Shown here: positions 1 to 10,706 of the stretch, piece by piece | How positions within the stretch are numbered: the stretch's first letter is position 1 | Layout of the letters: each line of letters starts with the position of its first letter | Assembly (NCBI RefSeq): GCF_022539505.1 | Contig: NC_061512.1 | Span: 251,364,510 to 251,428,509 of the forward strand | Direction of reading: 5' to 3' | DNA: 64,000 nucleotides | DNA from: Lolium rigidum | Lineage: Eukaryota; Streptophyta; Magnoliopsida; Poales; Poaceae | The notes under the pieces: generated by a model | Told to the model about the DNA's origin: nothing | Databases searched by the model: none | Seen by the model: only the letters and a program-made list of their open reading frames with translations | Program-made: the position numbers and the translations under genes

Positions 1-2048
1 GACTTTCTAGTCTTCTCTTTTCTTTTTGCCAAAATATCTTTTGTAGTTTCTCTTTTAGCTTTCCTCATTATTCAGAAAAACACTTCAACATCATTAACTT
101 CTAGGTTTGTTGGTCAAATACCAATAACCTTGAGGTTCTTACTTTGAAGTTGGTCATCATATGACAAGTGTTCCAGATTTCATTATTAGTAACTTTGTAA
201 TATGATGAACAATTTCACTCATAATTTTATCCATCATATCATGACGACTTTCCGAGACCATGTCTGTACATGCTAGGCTCGTAAAGTTTTAACCTTGGTA
301 TTTGCATGTGCAAATCTAGCTTGCACCCGTTTTATGCACACGTAGAATCTATCACACCCGATCATCACGTGATGCTTCGAAACGACGAGTCTTAGTAACG
401 GTGCATATTTAAGGATGGTCACTTCATGGATATGCGAATATCGTTAGTGCCCCAATAGTTGGAGGATTGTGACGCCTTGCGTCTTCAACCTTCGTACATT
501 CCCATAAAACTTATGAGTTTATGTAGTCTCACCAAACTTTATTCTATCATCTTGCAATAAGGTCTTAGATATCACATATATCTCATACCTTGATTATTTC
601 TGAAAACTAAATTTTCAGCTCCTTACTTTTCAAACAGATTTGAACTTCAAGTTTCACGGAGACAAGATAACTTTAGGTACTAATTGAAACCATAGCTTTT
701 TGAATCAACAATGTGAGGTTTACTAAAAGTTTGCAATAGGACTTAATCAATTCTTGATTCTTTAACAATACGGTACCAATCCGTAAAGTTTCTTGTCGAT
801 TTTAACAAGTATTTCTATCTCAATTACAAGACTAGCGCATGGTAGAAAACGGATGCCAATACTACAAAAATAATTCAAAATACTACTCAGACTATGTTTA
901 TGATAATTAGTTCATGTTTTAATCTAATTACTAATGAACTCCCACTTAATACAACATCCCTCATAGTTGTTAAGTGGTACACGATCCAAATTCACTACAC
1001 CAAAAACCGATCATCACGTGAGATGATGTAGCTTCAATGGTGAACATCAACATGTTGATCATATCATCCATATGACTCGTGTTCAACCTTTCGGTTTCCG
1101 TTGTCCCGAGGCCATGTCCGTACATGCTAGGCTCGTCAAGCAAACCCAAGTATTCCGCGTGTGCAACATGGCTTACACCCGTTGTATGTGAATCGTTGAA
1201 TCTATCACATCCGATCATCACGAGATGCTTCGAAACGACGAACCGTTACAACGGTGCATACGAGGGGAGAACACTTTATTATCTTGATATTAATGTGAGG
1301 GATCATCTTATAATGCTACCGTCGCGTTCTAAGCAAAATAAGATGCATAAAAGGATTAACATCACATGCAGTTCATATGTGATATGATATGGCCCTTTTG
1401 TCTTTGCGCCTTCGATCTTCATCTCTAAAGCACGAACATGATCTCCATCATCAACGGGCATGATCTCCATCATCGTCGGCGTAGCGTCAAGGTTCATGGC
1501 GCCGGCTTCATGGTTGTTCACCTCATGTAGCAACTATTACAACTACTTTGAAATACTACTCAACATGAAAATTAAAGACAACCATAAGGCTCCTGCCGGT
1601 TGCCACAATACAATAATGATCATATCATACATATTCATCATCACATTATGGCCATATCACATCACCAAACCCTGCAAAAACAAGTTAGATGTCTCTAATT
1701 TGGTTTGCATATTTTACGTGGTTTAGGGTTTTCGAGAGAGATCTAATCTACCTACGAACATGAACCACAACGGTGATACTAATGTTGTCAATAGAAGAGT
1801 AAATTGAATCTTCACTATAGTAGGAGAGACAGACACCCGCAAAGCCTCTTATGCAATACAAGTTGCATGTCGAACGAGGAACAAGTCTCATGAACGCGGT
1901 CATGTAAAGTTAGTCCGAGCCGCTTCATCCCACTATGCCACAAAGATGCAAAGTACTCAAACTAAAGATAACAAGAGCATCAACGCCCACAAAACCATTG
2001 TGTTCTACTCGTGCAACCATCTATGCATAGACACGGCTCTGATACCAC
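1..2048 (-). mobile_element. Angela/BARE-like copia element H: decayed gag and leader
   Basis: This stretch lies between the left edge and a minus-strand LTR with a tRNA-Met-type primer site, so it is the 5' internal part of a Ty1/copia element read leftwards. It aligns by eye along its whole length with 61849-63850, the same part of copy J. Only short ORFs survive, for example 1303-1533 and 970-1221 on minus, both with counterparts in J (63138-63368 and 62748-63005). No intact gag frame remains. The rest of the element is outside the window. The superfamily call rests on the primer site and the LTR ends; the family name is from memory. Confidence 0.8.
2036..2047 (-). other. primer-binding site of copia element H
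   Basis: On the minus strand this reads TGGTATCAGAGC, the usual complement of the plant initiator tRNA-Met 3' end used by Ty1/copia elements. It lies one base inside the 5' LTR end at 2049, which fixes both orientation and superfamily. Confidence 0.92.
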
Positions 2049-3822
2049 TGTAAGATAACGTTGCATAGAAAACAAAAAATTTCCTACCGCGAACACGCAA
2101 TCCAAGCCAAGATGCAATCTAGAAGACGGTAGCAACGAGGGGGTATCGAGTCTCACCCTTGAAGAGATTCCAAAGCCTACAAGATGAGGCTCTTGTTGCT
2201 GCGGTAGACGTTCACTTGCCGCTTGCAAAAGCGCGTAGAAGATCTTGATCACGATCGCTTCCGGCGCCACGAACGGGCAGCACCTCCGTACTCGGTCACA
2301 CGTTCGGTTGTTGATGAAGACGACGTCCACCTCCCCGTTCCAGGGGGCAGCGGAAGTAGTAGATCCTCTTGAATCCAACAGCACGACGGCGTGGTGTCGG
2401 TGGTGGTGGAGAAATCCGGCGGAGCTTCGCTTAAGCGTGCGGGATATGGTGGAGGAGAGAGAGACCGCTAGGGTTTGGGGAGAGGGGCGCCGGCTAGGGC
2501 ACCCTTGAGGGGTGCGGCCATGGTGGTGGCTTGAGTGGCCGGCCAGCCCCTCTCTCCCCTCTTTATATAGGTGGAAGCCCCAAGGCTTAGGTCAAAGAGT
2601 CCGAATAAGACCCCAACCAAAACCTTCCAAGTGTCCAAACCTAGGGGGAGTGGGACTCCCCCCTTTCCTTGGTGGGGTGGCCGGCCACCATGGTGGGGAG
2701 TCCACTTGGGACTCCTCCTCCCTTAGATTGGCCGGCCAAGGTGGGTGGAGTCCCTTTGGGACTCCACCTTCCATCCTTATTTCTTCCGGACTTTTCTAGA
2801 ACCTTCTAGAACCTTCCGTAGAACCTTCCGGATCATTTTAATTCACATAAAATGACTTCCCATATATGAATCTTATTCTCCGGACCATTCCGGAACTCCT
2901 CGTGATGTCCGGGATCTCATCCGGGACTCCGAACAAATATTCGAACTCCATTCCATATTCAAGTACTACCATTTCAACATCCAACTTTAAGTGTGTCACC
3001 CTACGGTTCGTGAACTATGCGGACATGGTTGAGTACTCACTCTGACCAATAACCAATAGCGGGATCTGGAGATCCATAATGACTCCCACATATTCAACGA
3101 TGACTTTAGTGATCGAATGAACCATTCACATACTATACCAATTCCCTTTGTCTCGCGATATTTTACTTGTCCGAGGTTTGATCTTCGGTATCACTCTATA
3201 CCTTGTTCAACCTCGTTTCTCGACAAGTACTCTTTACTCGTACCGTGGTATGTGGTCTCTTATGAACTCATTCATATGCTTGCAAGACATTAGACGACAT
3301 TCCACCGAGAGAGCCCAGAGTATATCTATCCGTCATCGGGATGGACAAATCCCACTGTTGATCCATATGCCTCAACTCATACTTTCCGGATACTTAATCC
3401 CACCTTTATAACCACCCATTTACGCAGTGGCGTTTGGTGTGATCAAAGTACCTTTCCGGTATAAGTGATTTATATGATCTCATGGTCATAAGGACTAGGT
3501 AACTATGTATCGAAAGCTTATAGCAAATAACTTAATGACGAGATCTTATGCTACGCTTAATTGGGTGTGTCCATTACATCATTCATATAATGATATAACC
3601 TTGTTATTAATAACATCCAATGTTCATGATTATGAAACTAATCATCCATTAATCAACAAGCTATTTTAAGAGGCATACTAGGGACTTCTTGTTGTCTACA
3701 TATCACACATGTACTAATGTTTCGGTTAATACAATTATAGCATGATATATAAACATTTATCATAAACATAAAGATATAAATAATAACCACTTTATTATTG
3801 CCTCTAGGGCATATCTCCTTCA
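2049..3822 (-). mobile_element. 5' LTR of Angela/BARE-like element H
   Basis: This 1774-bp LTR has TG...CA ends on the minus strand and matches the A1 solo LTR (26060-27318 plus 45209-45707) and the J LTR (50253-58633) by eye. The right edge carries the characteristic start of the LTR, with GCCTCTAGGGCATAT read on plus. A TATA motif (TATATA near 2570-2575, minus strand) followed by a GC-rich stretch resembles the LTR promoter of this family. The element entered the 5' LTR of gypsy element G; the right-hand target duplication would be CTTAG at 3823-3827. The matching 3' LTR is off the left edge. Confidence 0.88.
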
Positions 3823-4477
3823 CTTAGGTGTAGGGGCGGCACCCCGCTTGATCACGATTTAGTAGATTCGATCCGTTACGGTTGCTCCTTGATTCTTCAA
3901 GGATTAGTTTAATATCTGCAATAGTTAGGCCTTATAAGGGGCTGGAGGATCCAGCGGCACGTAGGGTGTCGTTCGCAAGTCCTAGACAGGATGTTCCGGG
4001 GATCAACCTCGTGTTGGTTTTTAGGCCTTGTCTAGGATCGGCTTACGATCACCGTGCGTGGCCGCGAGGCCCAATCCTGAGTAGGATGTTCCGATTATGC
4101 GGTGAAAACCCCAAATCGTCGTAGATCTTATTAGCTTTATCTTGATCAAGCGGGACCACCATATATTCGTGCACCTCGTACGAATCATGGGTGGATCGGC
4201 TCCCATGAGCCGATTCACGGGACAACCTGAGAGCCGATCGAGGCTCGTATTTAATGTTTACGTGTATGCCATGCGAGGAAACTAAGCGAGGCATCTCCAT
4301 CACCTTCCCGACCAGGTATAGGTCGGGTGGCACGCCCTAGCATCGGTATCGGACGTGTGACCCGGAAAGCTTTGCGGGCCGTCGCTCGGAGGGACCGGGG
4401 CCAGCCGAAGCCCTAAGTTGTTCCCGGCTCTACTCGTGTTGCTCGTCGCTACCCGCCGGTGGGTTTCGACGACAACA
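3823..4477 (+). mobile_element. 5' LTR fragment of Tat-type gypsy element G
   Basis: These 655 bp are nearly identical to the right part of the complete 3' LTR at 9533-10706, beginning at CTTAGGTGTAGGGGC and ending GACGACAACA. The missing left part was displaced by copia element H and should lie beyond the left edge next to H's other LTR. The LTR is followed by a primer-site-like stretch (GGCACGCCGGTGGGAC, 4485-4500) typical of the position, though I could not assign the tRNA. Confidence 0.85.
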
Positions 4478-4493
4478 CATTCGCGGCACGCCG

Positions 4494-7306
4494 GTGGGAC
4501 ACGCTTCTACATCAACCACATCGCCATCTACATCTGAGATGGCGGACGGCACGCCAGTCACATACGATGACCTAACCGAGGAGCTCAAGAAGAAGCATGA
4601 CGAGATCAAAGCACTCCTCGAAGCCGACCTCATCGGCTCTTTCCACAGGACCCGTTCCCATGGCATCAGATGGAAGGGGTTCTCGCCTAACGGTGCACTA
4701 GATGGGATAGACCTCTCGCCCCGTCGGAGGAACGCACCAGGTCCCTGCGGCGGAGATCAACTACTTGGTGGGGCACTCGCTACACCGCCACTGCGAGAAC
4801 CCGGTAAACACGTTGGAGCGTGTCGCTCTTCGCGTGATCCAGGAGATCATGAGGCACCAATACTCGCCGTCAGGACCAGCTCTCGGGACACATCAAGGGG
4901 AGTTGCCACTCCAGTCCCGTCCACCGCTGCCATTTGCGTTGGCAGCGCCAGAGGTGCCGGCTTCACCGGCGTTCGTTGTATACAAGATCGGCGGTGATCC
5001 TAGCGACTGCCAGTTCTTGCAGGAGGCACCCAAGGAGATCCCTCACGGGTACGTGTGCACGTATGAGCCAGATTGCGGCAACTGGGCTCTCACAAACCAG
5101 GCCGCGACATCAGGGGCTTCCGGGAAGACAGGAAGAACGTCAGCGACAGAGCTTGAGAAGCAGACGTGGCTAACAAAATACGCCACCCCGACGAACCTCC
5201 AGAGCGCAGCTCCCGCAGTTGGCTCAGAATCGGAAAAACAAGCGTGGCTGGCTAAGTACGCCACCCCGGCAAATCTTCAGAGTTCTACTCCTACAGCCAG
5301 CACCGTGGATCAGATCAGCACGATCCTGAGGGACCAGTTCGGCATGGTGCCGAAAAGAAGGACGATCGGCTATTCCAAGCCGTATCCCGACGACTACGAA
5401 TTGGTCCCACTACCACCTAAGTATCGGCTCCCTGATTTCTCCAAATTCAGCGGGACGGATGGCTCCAGCTCCATCGAGCATGTAAGCCGATACTTGGCAC
5501 AGCTTGGAACGGCTTCAGTGTCGGATCCACTACGCGTGAGGTACTTCTCCACGGTCCCTCACGGGATCGGCTTTCGGGTGGTACACCTCGTTGCCACCAA
5601 ACTCGATCCAGACTTGGAAGCAGTTGGAAGAGCAGTTCCACACGCAGTATCACTCAGACGCTGCCGAGTCTGGTCTTGCCGATCTAGCACAAGTACGTCA
5701 GAAGCGTGGAGAAACCGTGGCAGAATACATCCAGCGCTTCAGAAATCTGAGGAACCGATGTTATTCGGTTCGCGTGACCGAAAAAGAAGCGATCGAGTTG
5801 GCAGCAGCGGGCCTTGCCTCACAAATCAAGGACATGGCCTCCCAAGCAGACTATCCTTCGCTGGCGCACATGGTTCAGAAACTGTCAGCATATGAACAGC
5901 GCCACCCAGACTTGTACCAGGACAAATTCAAGCGTGCGGTAGGCCTGGTCGAAGCGGAGGAAGAAGAAGTCCCTGTGGGAGATCAAGAGGTAGCAGTGGC
6001 TGAGTGGACTCGGGGGGCAACCCCCGTGTCTTGTAAATGGGTAAAGCCACCAGGCCCGCCTAGGGGGTTTGATTTCGACGTGACCAAGACTGAACAAATC
6101 TTCGACCTGTTACTCAAGGAGAAGCAGTTGAAGATACCTGAAGGTCTCAAATTCCCCACGGTACAAGAGCTGAACGGAAAGCCATACTGCAAATGGCATA
6201 ATTCGCTCTCCCATGCCACCAACGACTGCAGGGTGTGGCGTCAGCAGATCCAAATGGCGATAGAACAAGGACGGCTGATTTTCAGCCAGTACGCCATGAA
6301 GGTCGACACTCACCCCTTCCCCGCCGTCAACATGGTGGGATGCACTTACCCTGAAGGTTGCCAGCCAGGACCCTCGTTCAGCATCAACACGGTAGGGCCT
6401 GGGAACCACTCTGGCAAAGATGGAGACGAGGGCAGCTGCTCTCATAGCAAGGATACAGAGGAAGCCGCTCCACACGATCGGCTCCGTCATGATGGCAAGC
6501 GCTACGTCACAGAGGGAGAGGTGAAGAACATAAGATATCAGCGACCCCTCTCTGATCACCTCCTCAACAAATATGTAAGTCAGTACGACCAACGCCGACG
6601 GTCCAGCTATGATAATGAAGGAGACCGTCTGGCTAGAGAAGCCAGAAGATATCGTCGGCATGATCACGATGAGGAGGAGGACGAGCGCCGGGCCATGGGA
6701 AAGTCAAGGGAGCAAGACAACAACGACAGGCACTGGGACTGCCCCTTCTTCAGATACTGCTGGGATTCAGGAATGAGCCGATTGCCCACAATCGGCAATT
6801 GCCCAGAATGCAACCAGAAGAAGGAGGAGGCAGCCAACGTGTCTGTGTTCAAGCGCCTAGGGCCTCTCCCGCCACAAAGCAAACGCGCCGAGTCACCTCG
6901 TTGGGCAGATCTCGAGGATTCAGAGGACGAGGAAGAAGAAGAAGACAGGTACCACCGTCCAAGGTGGTGCCCTGATGGACTCAGCCGTTCCCAGAAACGC
7001 AGGGTTCAGCGATTGCGCAGCCTGGAGGAAGCCGAAAGGATGTATTTGCATACGCTAAGGAAGGCGCGTCCTGATCTGGCTGCAAAAGTTCGGCGAACCC
7101 TGGATAAAGAGGGTCGTCCACGAAAAATGGAGTGGCGTCCCAAGCAAAGGAAAGCCGACGATGACACATCGGCTGGTACAAACATGGTGCTCGTCCTTCC
7201 AACGGAGCTTAGTGCTCCACGATTCTACGATGCACTCAAGGTGGACGGCAGCAGGCGCATCAAGTCAGAGGTTGGGCTGGTTTTATCCACCAGCCTGACC
7301 GAGTAA
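4494..7306 (+). pseudogene. gag of Tat-type gypsy element G, frameshifted, no pol
   Basis: The reading frame starts near 4494 (second Met at 4539), shifts at about 4715-4765, continues to about 5560, shifts again, and runs open from 5591 to the stop at 7306. The protein has an N-terminal region with two copies of a roughly 27-residue repeat (WL-KYATP--NLQS, about 5153-5290). A retrotransposon gag core follows (WKQLEEQFHTQY through RRGETV and FRNLRNRC). After that come a Cys/His cluster (CKWHNSLSHATNDC, about 6187-6231), a second Cys cluster (about 6736-6812) and an acidic, Arg-rich tail. The frame ends where protease would begin in a full element. No protease, reverse transcriptase or integrase is visible before the 3' LTR, so the element is non-autonomous. 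Assignment to the Tat branch is inference from gag style and the antisense ORF. Confidence 0.82.
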
Positions 7307-8760
7307 CAAGAACAAACCAATGAGCAAACAAGGCGAGGCTGATCCTTGGGATCGGCCCCAAAAATCTATGAAGGGACATTACAGAACCTTCACTGAGCGC
7401 TTCAATCAATATGGAGGCCGATTCCAGCAATCGGCCAAAATTATCCTCACCACACGTTCTGTTTGTGTTCATCCTTGGTCCTATCAGGAGCCGACGCGCA
7501 AGTTACAGAACCGATATCTGCCATTCCTTGACAGATTCGGCTCGGGGGGCACCTAATCAGATGGACATGTGCAGTAAACATGTGTGCAGTAAAATACTGG
7601 GGGCCGATAGGAAAAAATCGGCCAGTAAAAAAAAAAATTTAACAAAGCCGATGCGCGGCCATCGACTCTAGTACAGTTACACAAGACCAAGACCTACTGG
7701 CTATGTGCTCAAGGCTCACTTTTCGCCAAAATGGTTTTTCGGTTTGGTGTTCCTCTGCAACGTCGGCGTTCGGTGATCAATGACCCGTGCATCCTCGCCG
7801 GTATCCTCGCCTTGATTAAGGCTCGGGGGGCAGCTCGCCCTAAAAAATCTTTACCTTGAAGAGCCGATTTGGTCAGAATCGGCTGGTTCTGTGTTCTAAC
7901 TGGGAGGCCAGTGGCAGCTCGCCCCGAAAGTCTTGGCCCTGGAAACCCAAATTTGGTTGGAATCGGCTGGTTCTACATCGCAATTACCCTGAAGAATGGT
8001 GCTTTTGTTACAGAAGCGCCAGTCTCAGCATCCAAGCTGATTCAGCGACGGTCCCGGGGCTTTCTTACAGATTATCGTCAGGGACCGATGCGTTGCCGAC
8101 AGTCATTGAGCATTGGTTAAACTAACGGTCGACGAAGTCAGAAGAGGTATATCGACTTTCGAAGGAAGGAAGGTAATCGGCTTTGGTGCATCCTTTCTGA
8201 CATTCTCGCCTCAAGTAAGGCTCGGGGGGCAGCAGGCATGGTGGATGCTCTATTCAGGAGCCGATTGGGGTACCATCGGCTAAACCTTCGTTGCAACCTT
8301 CTTCACAAAATGATGAGTGTTCGAGGAAGACCAGTGGGTCTGGTTGGAAGAATTCAAAGGCGTTCCGGGAGAATTTACTTTGCCCACCAGATCTCAGGAT
8401 CATCCGTGAAGAATTGATGGATAGTGAAATGTGGAGGCCGGTACACGAAATCAGCCAGTGGGGCCTTATGGACGCATCAGAGGAGTTGCGGTCTGAATCG
8501 AGGAGTGTTTGCCTGGATATCTGTCCGATTTAGGATTTGAGTTCGGCCCTATGGGCGTGTGAGGGTGAAAAGCCGATACGTTGTTATCGGTTCTTGGTGC
8601 GTTGACCTGTTTTGGCAGTCGGAAGATTTGATATTGAACAAGTGGAGAATCACATTGAAAGAACAATTTTCATTGATTCGAAGAGGGATTTTTACAAGGA
8701 AGAGCCGATGGCTCTCAAAAGATCATCCAATGCCTAATGCACTACTACTACTAGCCCTAT
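7307..8760. repeat. 3' non-coding region of G with repeated blocks and hairpins
   Basis: This stretch replaces pol. It holds three copies of a polypurine block CTCGGGGGGCA (7541-7551, 7822-7832, 8221-8231); the last two are preceded by a related TCGCCT..AAGG stretch, about 400 bp apart. It also holds an imperfect 84-bp tandem unit starting CAGCTCGCCC at 7831 and 7915. Inverted pairs of AGCCGAT and ATCGGCT are scattered through it, for example 7416-7436, 7602-7623, 7862-7884, 8259-8281 and, with a mismatch, 8571-8592. Tat/Ogre elements are known for variable, repeat-rich 3' regions; the shared hairpin arms are what is seen here. Confidence 0.75.
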
Positions 8761-8773
8761 GCTACTCCCTGAT

Positions 8774-9283
8774 CTAAGGGCCGTCGCCGCTCTCGTCGTC
8801 GCCATCGTAGCTGCCGTCGGCGCTGCTGCCGGCGGGCTCCTCGTCGCTGCTAATGAAGCCGCCGGCAGGGGCTTCATCCTCCTCGTCATCGTCGTCGTCA
8901 TCCGACCAGGCCCAGCCACGGAAGCGCTTGGCCGGCGGGTATCCCGCGGAGGAGGAGTCGTCCTCCGACTCCTCCGCCTCTTCTTCCTCCTCGTCGGAGG
9001 AGAGGACTGCCTCCCATGGGAAGAGGTCATCGACGCCCGCCGGTACTAGCTCCCCGTCGACGAGGAATTGAAGGTCCTCCTCCCCATCGGTGAGGGGTTC
9101 GTCGTCTTCCGATTCAATGGAGAAATCCCAGTCCCGCGCGTCCCAATATTCTGGGGCGCGGGCCTCGTAGATGGCCATCAGATTGACCTCCTGCTCGAGT
9201 TCGCTGGAGGAGGAGGACTGGAAGGACAGGCTGGAGGAGGAAGGGGAATCCATGGCGGCCGAGAAGGGTTTTTTGTTTGCCAA
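8774..9283 (-). CDS. antisense ORF (aORF-like) of gypsy element G
   Basis: This open frame of 169 codons runs on the strand opposite to gag, between the repeat-rich region and the 3' LTR. A second in-frame Met lies at residue 11, where a Ser-rich run begins. The protein is very acidic and low in complexity: a Ser-rich start, a middle with the YWDARDWDF motif and LTDGEEDLQFLVDGELVP, then several Asp/Glu and Ser runs and a short basic FRGWAW segment. Antisense ORFs between pol and the 3' LTR are known for Tat-lineage elements, and position and orientation fit that pattern. Function is unknown. The frame is open, unlike the gag of the same element. Low-complexity composition means an open frame by chance is possible. 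Confidence 0.6.
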   Translation of the reverse strand: MANKKPFSAAMDSPSSSSLSFQSSSSSELEQEVNLMAIYEARAPEYWDARDWDFSIESEDDEPLTDGEEDLQFLVDGELVPAGVDDLFPWEAVLSSDEEEEEAEESEDDSSSAGYPPAKRFRGWAWSDDDDDDEEDEAPAGGFISSDEEPAGSSADGSYDGDDESGDGP

Positions 9284-9863
9284 TGGCTAATGCGGAGCAG
9301 GAGGATGAAGAAGCAAACCGCTCGACGCGGTTAAAAATAGAGGGGACGGGGAGATTTAATGCTGTGGTGATTTCCGAGGGGGTGGTGCCAAAACTGTCAA
9401 ATCGTGCGGAGAAGTTGAGAAGGCAAGGTGTCATGATGAAAGCTGCTGCGACGGTTTTGCTCTGCCACGACATGACCCTTCGAAGGAAAAACAGAGTGGT
9501 TTTGAAATTATCATTACCAAAACCAGGGGGCATGTGTTATCACCAGAATTTGACCAAGTCAGAGGTGGGCCGCGATCAGAGGTGGATTTCAAGATTATAT
9601 ATTGAAGAATGTACGTGAATCGGCCTTGTTTATCAAGTTTGGGCTAGTTTGCCCTTGTATCTGTAACATAGTAGGATACGTGTCGATGAGGTTAGAGTTG
9701 GGCCCGTGCCCGGTTGGGACTATTCCCACGATTAGAGAGTCTACGGACTATAAATATGTATCTAGGGTTTATGGAATAAACAACAACCAACGTTCACCCA
9801 ACAAATCAATCTCGGCGCATCGCCAACTCCTTCGTCTCGAGGGTTTCTACCGGTAAGCGACAT

Positions 9864-9896
9864 GCTGCCTAGATCGCATCTTGCGATCTAGGCAGC
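9864..9896 (+). other. 15-bp perfect hairpin in G LTR
   Basis: Arms GCTGCCTAGATCGCA and TGCGATCTAGGCAGC pair perfectly around the loop TCT. The hairpin lies about 110 bp downstream of the TATA-like box, so it should be in the transcribed part of the LTR. Confidence 0.85.
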
Positions 9897-10034
9897 ACAA
9901 GCTCCACGTTGTTCATGCGTTGCTCGTATCTTGAAGCCTTTTTGATGGCGAGCAACGTAGTTATCATAGATGTGTTAGGGTTAGCATAGTTCTTCGTATC
10001 ATATGCTTGCGTAGTGCAACCCCTAGCATATCTC

Positions 10035-10069
10035 GCCGCCCTTACACCTATCTTAGGTGTAGGGGCGGC
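10035..10069 (+). other. 16-bp hairpin in G LTR, hit at its loop by element H
   Basis: Arms GCCGCCCTTACACCTA and TAGGTGTAGGGGCGGC pair with one T-G wobble around the loop TCT. In the 5' LTR only the right arm is present in the window, because copia element H begins exactly at the loop: its duplication CTTAG starts at the second loop base. Confidence 0.85.
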
Positions 10070-10706
10070 ACCCCGCTTGATCATGATTTAGTAGATTCGA
10101 TCCGTTACGGTTGCTCCTTGATTCTTCAAGGATTAGTTTAATATCTGCAATAGTTAGGCCTTATAAGGGGCTGGAGGATCCAGCGGCACGTAGGGTGTCG
10201 TTCGCAAGTCCTAGACAGGGATGTTCCGGGGATCAACCTCGTGTTGGTTTTTAGGCCTTGTCTAGGATCGGCTTACGATCACCGTGCGTGGCCGCGAGGC
10301 CCAATCCTGAGTAGGATGTTCCGATTATGCGGTGAAAACCCCAAATCGTCGTAGATCTTATTAGCTTTATCTTGATCAAGCAGGACCACCATATATTCGT
10401 GCATCTCGTACGAATCATGGGTGGATCGGCTCCCATGAGCCGATTCACGGGATAACTCGAGAGCCGATCGAGGCTCGTATTTAATGTTTACGTGTATGCC
10501 ATGCGGGAAACTAAGCGAGGCATCTCCATCACCTTCCCGACCGGGTATAGGTCAGGTGGCACGCCCTAGCATCAGTATCGGACGTGTGACCCAGAAAGCT
10601 TTGCGGGCCGTCGCTCGGAGGGACCAGGGCCAGCCGAAGCCCTAAGTTGTTCCCGGCTCTACTGTGTTGCCTGTCGCTACCCGCCGGTGGGTTTCTGACG
10701 ACAACA

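Larger units (their letters stand above)
9533..10706 (+). mobile_element. 3' LTR of Tat-type gypsy element G
   Basis: This 1174-bp LTR follows a polypurine tract (CCAGGGGGCA, 9523-9532) and runs from TGTGTTATCACC to GACGACAACA. The part from about 10052 matches the 5' fragment at 3823-4477 almost base for base, implying a fairly recent insertion. A TATA-like CTATAAATA sits at about 9749-9757. Downstream are three hairpins: 9864-9896, 9918-9957 and 10035-10069. A fourth, ATCGGCTC/GAGCCGAT, is at 10425-10444 and is also in the 5' fragment at 4195-4214. Confidence 0.9.

Noticed and set aside
1303..1533. Leader ORF preserved in both Angela/BARE-like copies as a gene
   Set aside because: The two copies are similar throughout, including non-coding parts, so an open frame in both is not independent evidence.
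7307..8760. Regular repeats as a CRISPR-like or satellite array
   Set aside because: Units are few, imperfect and unevenly spaced within a eukaryotic retroelement.
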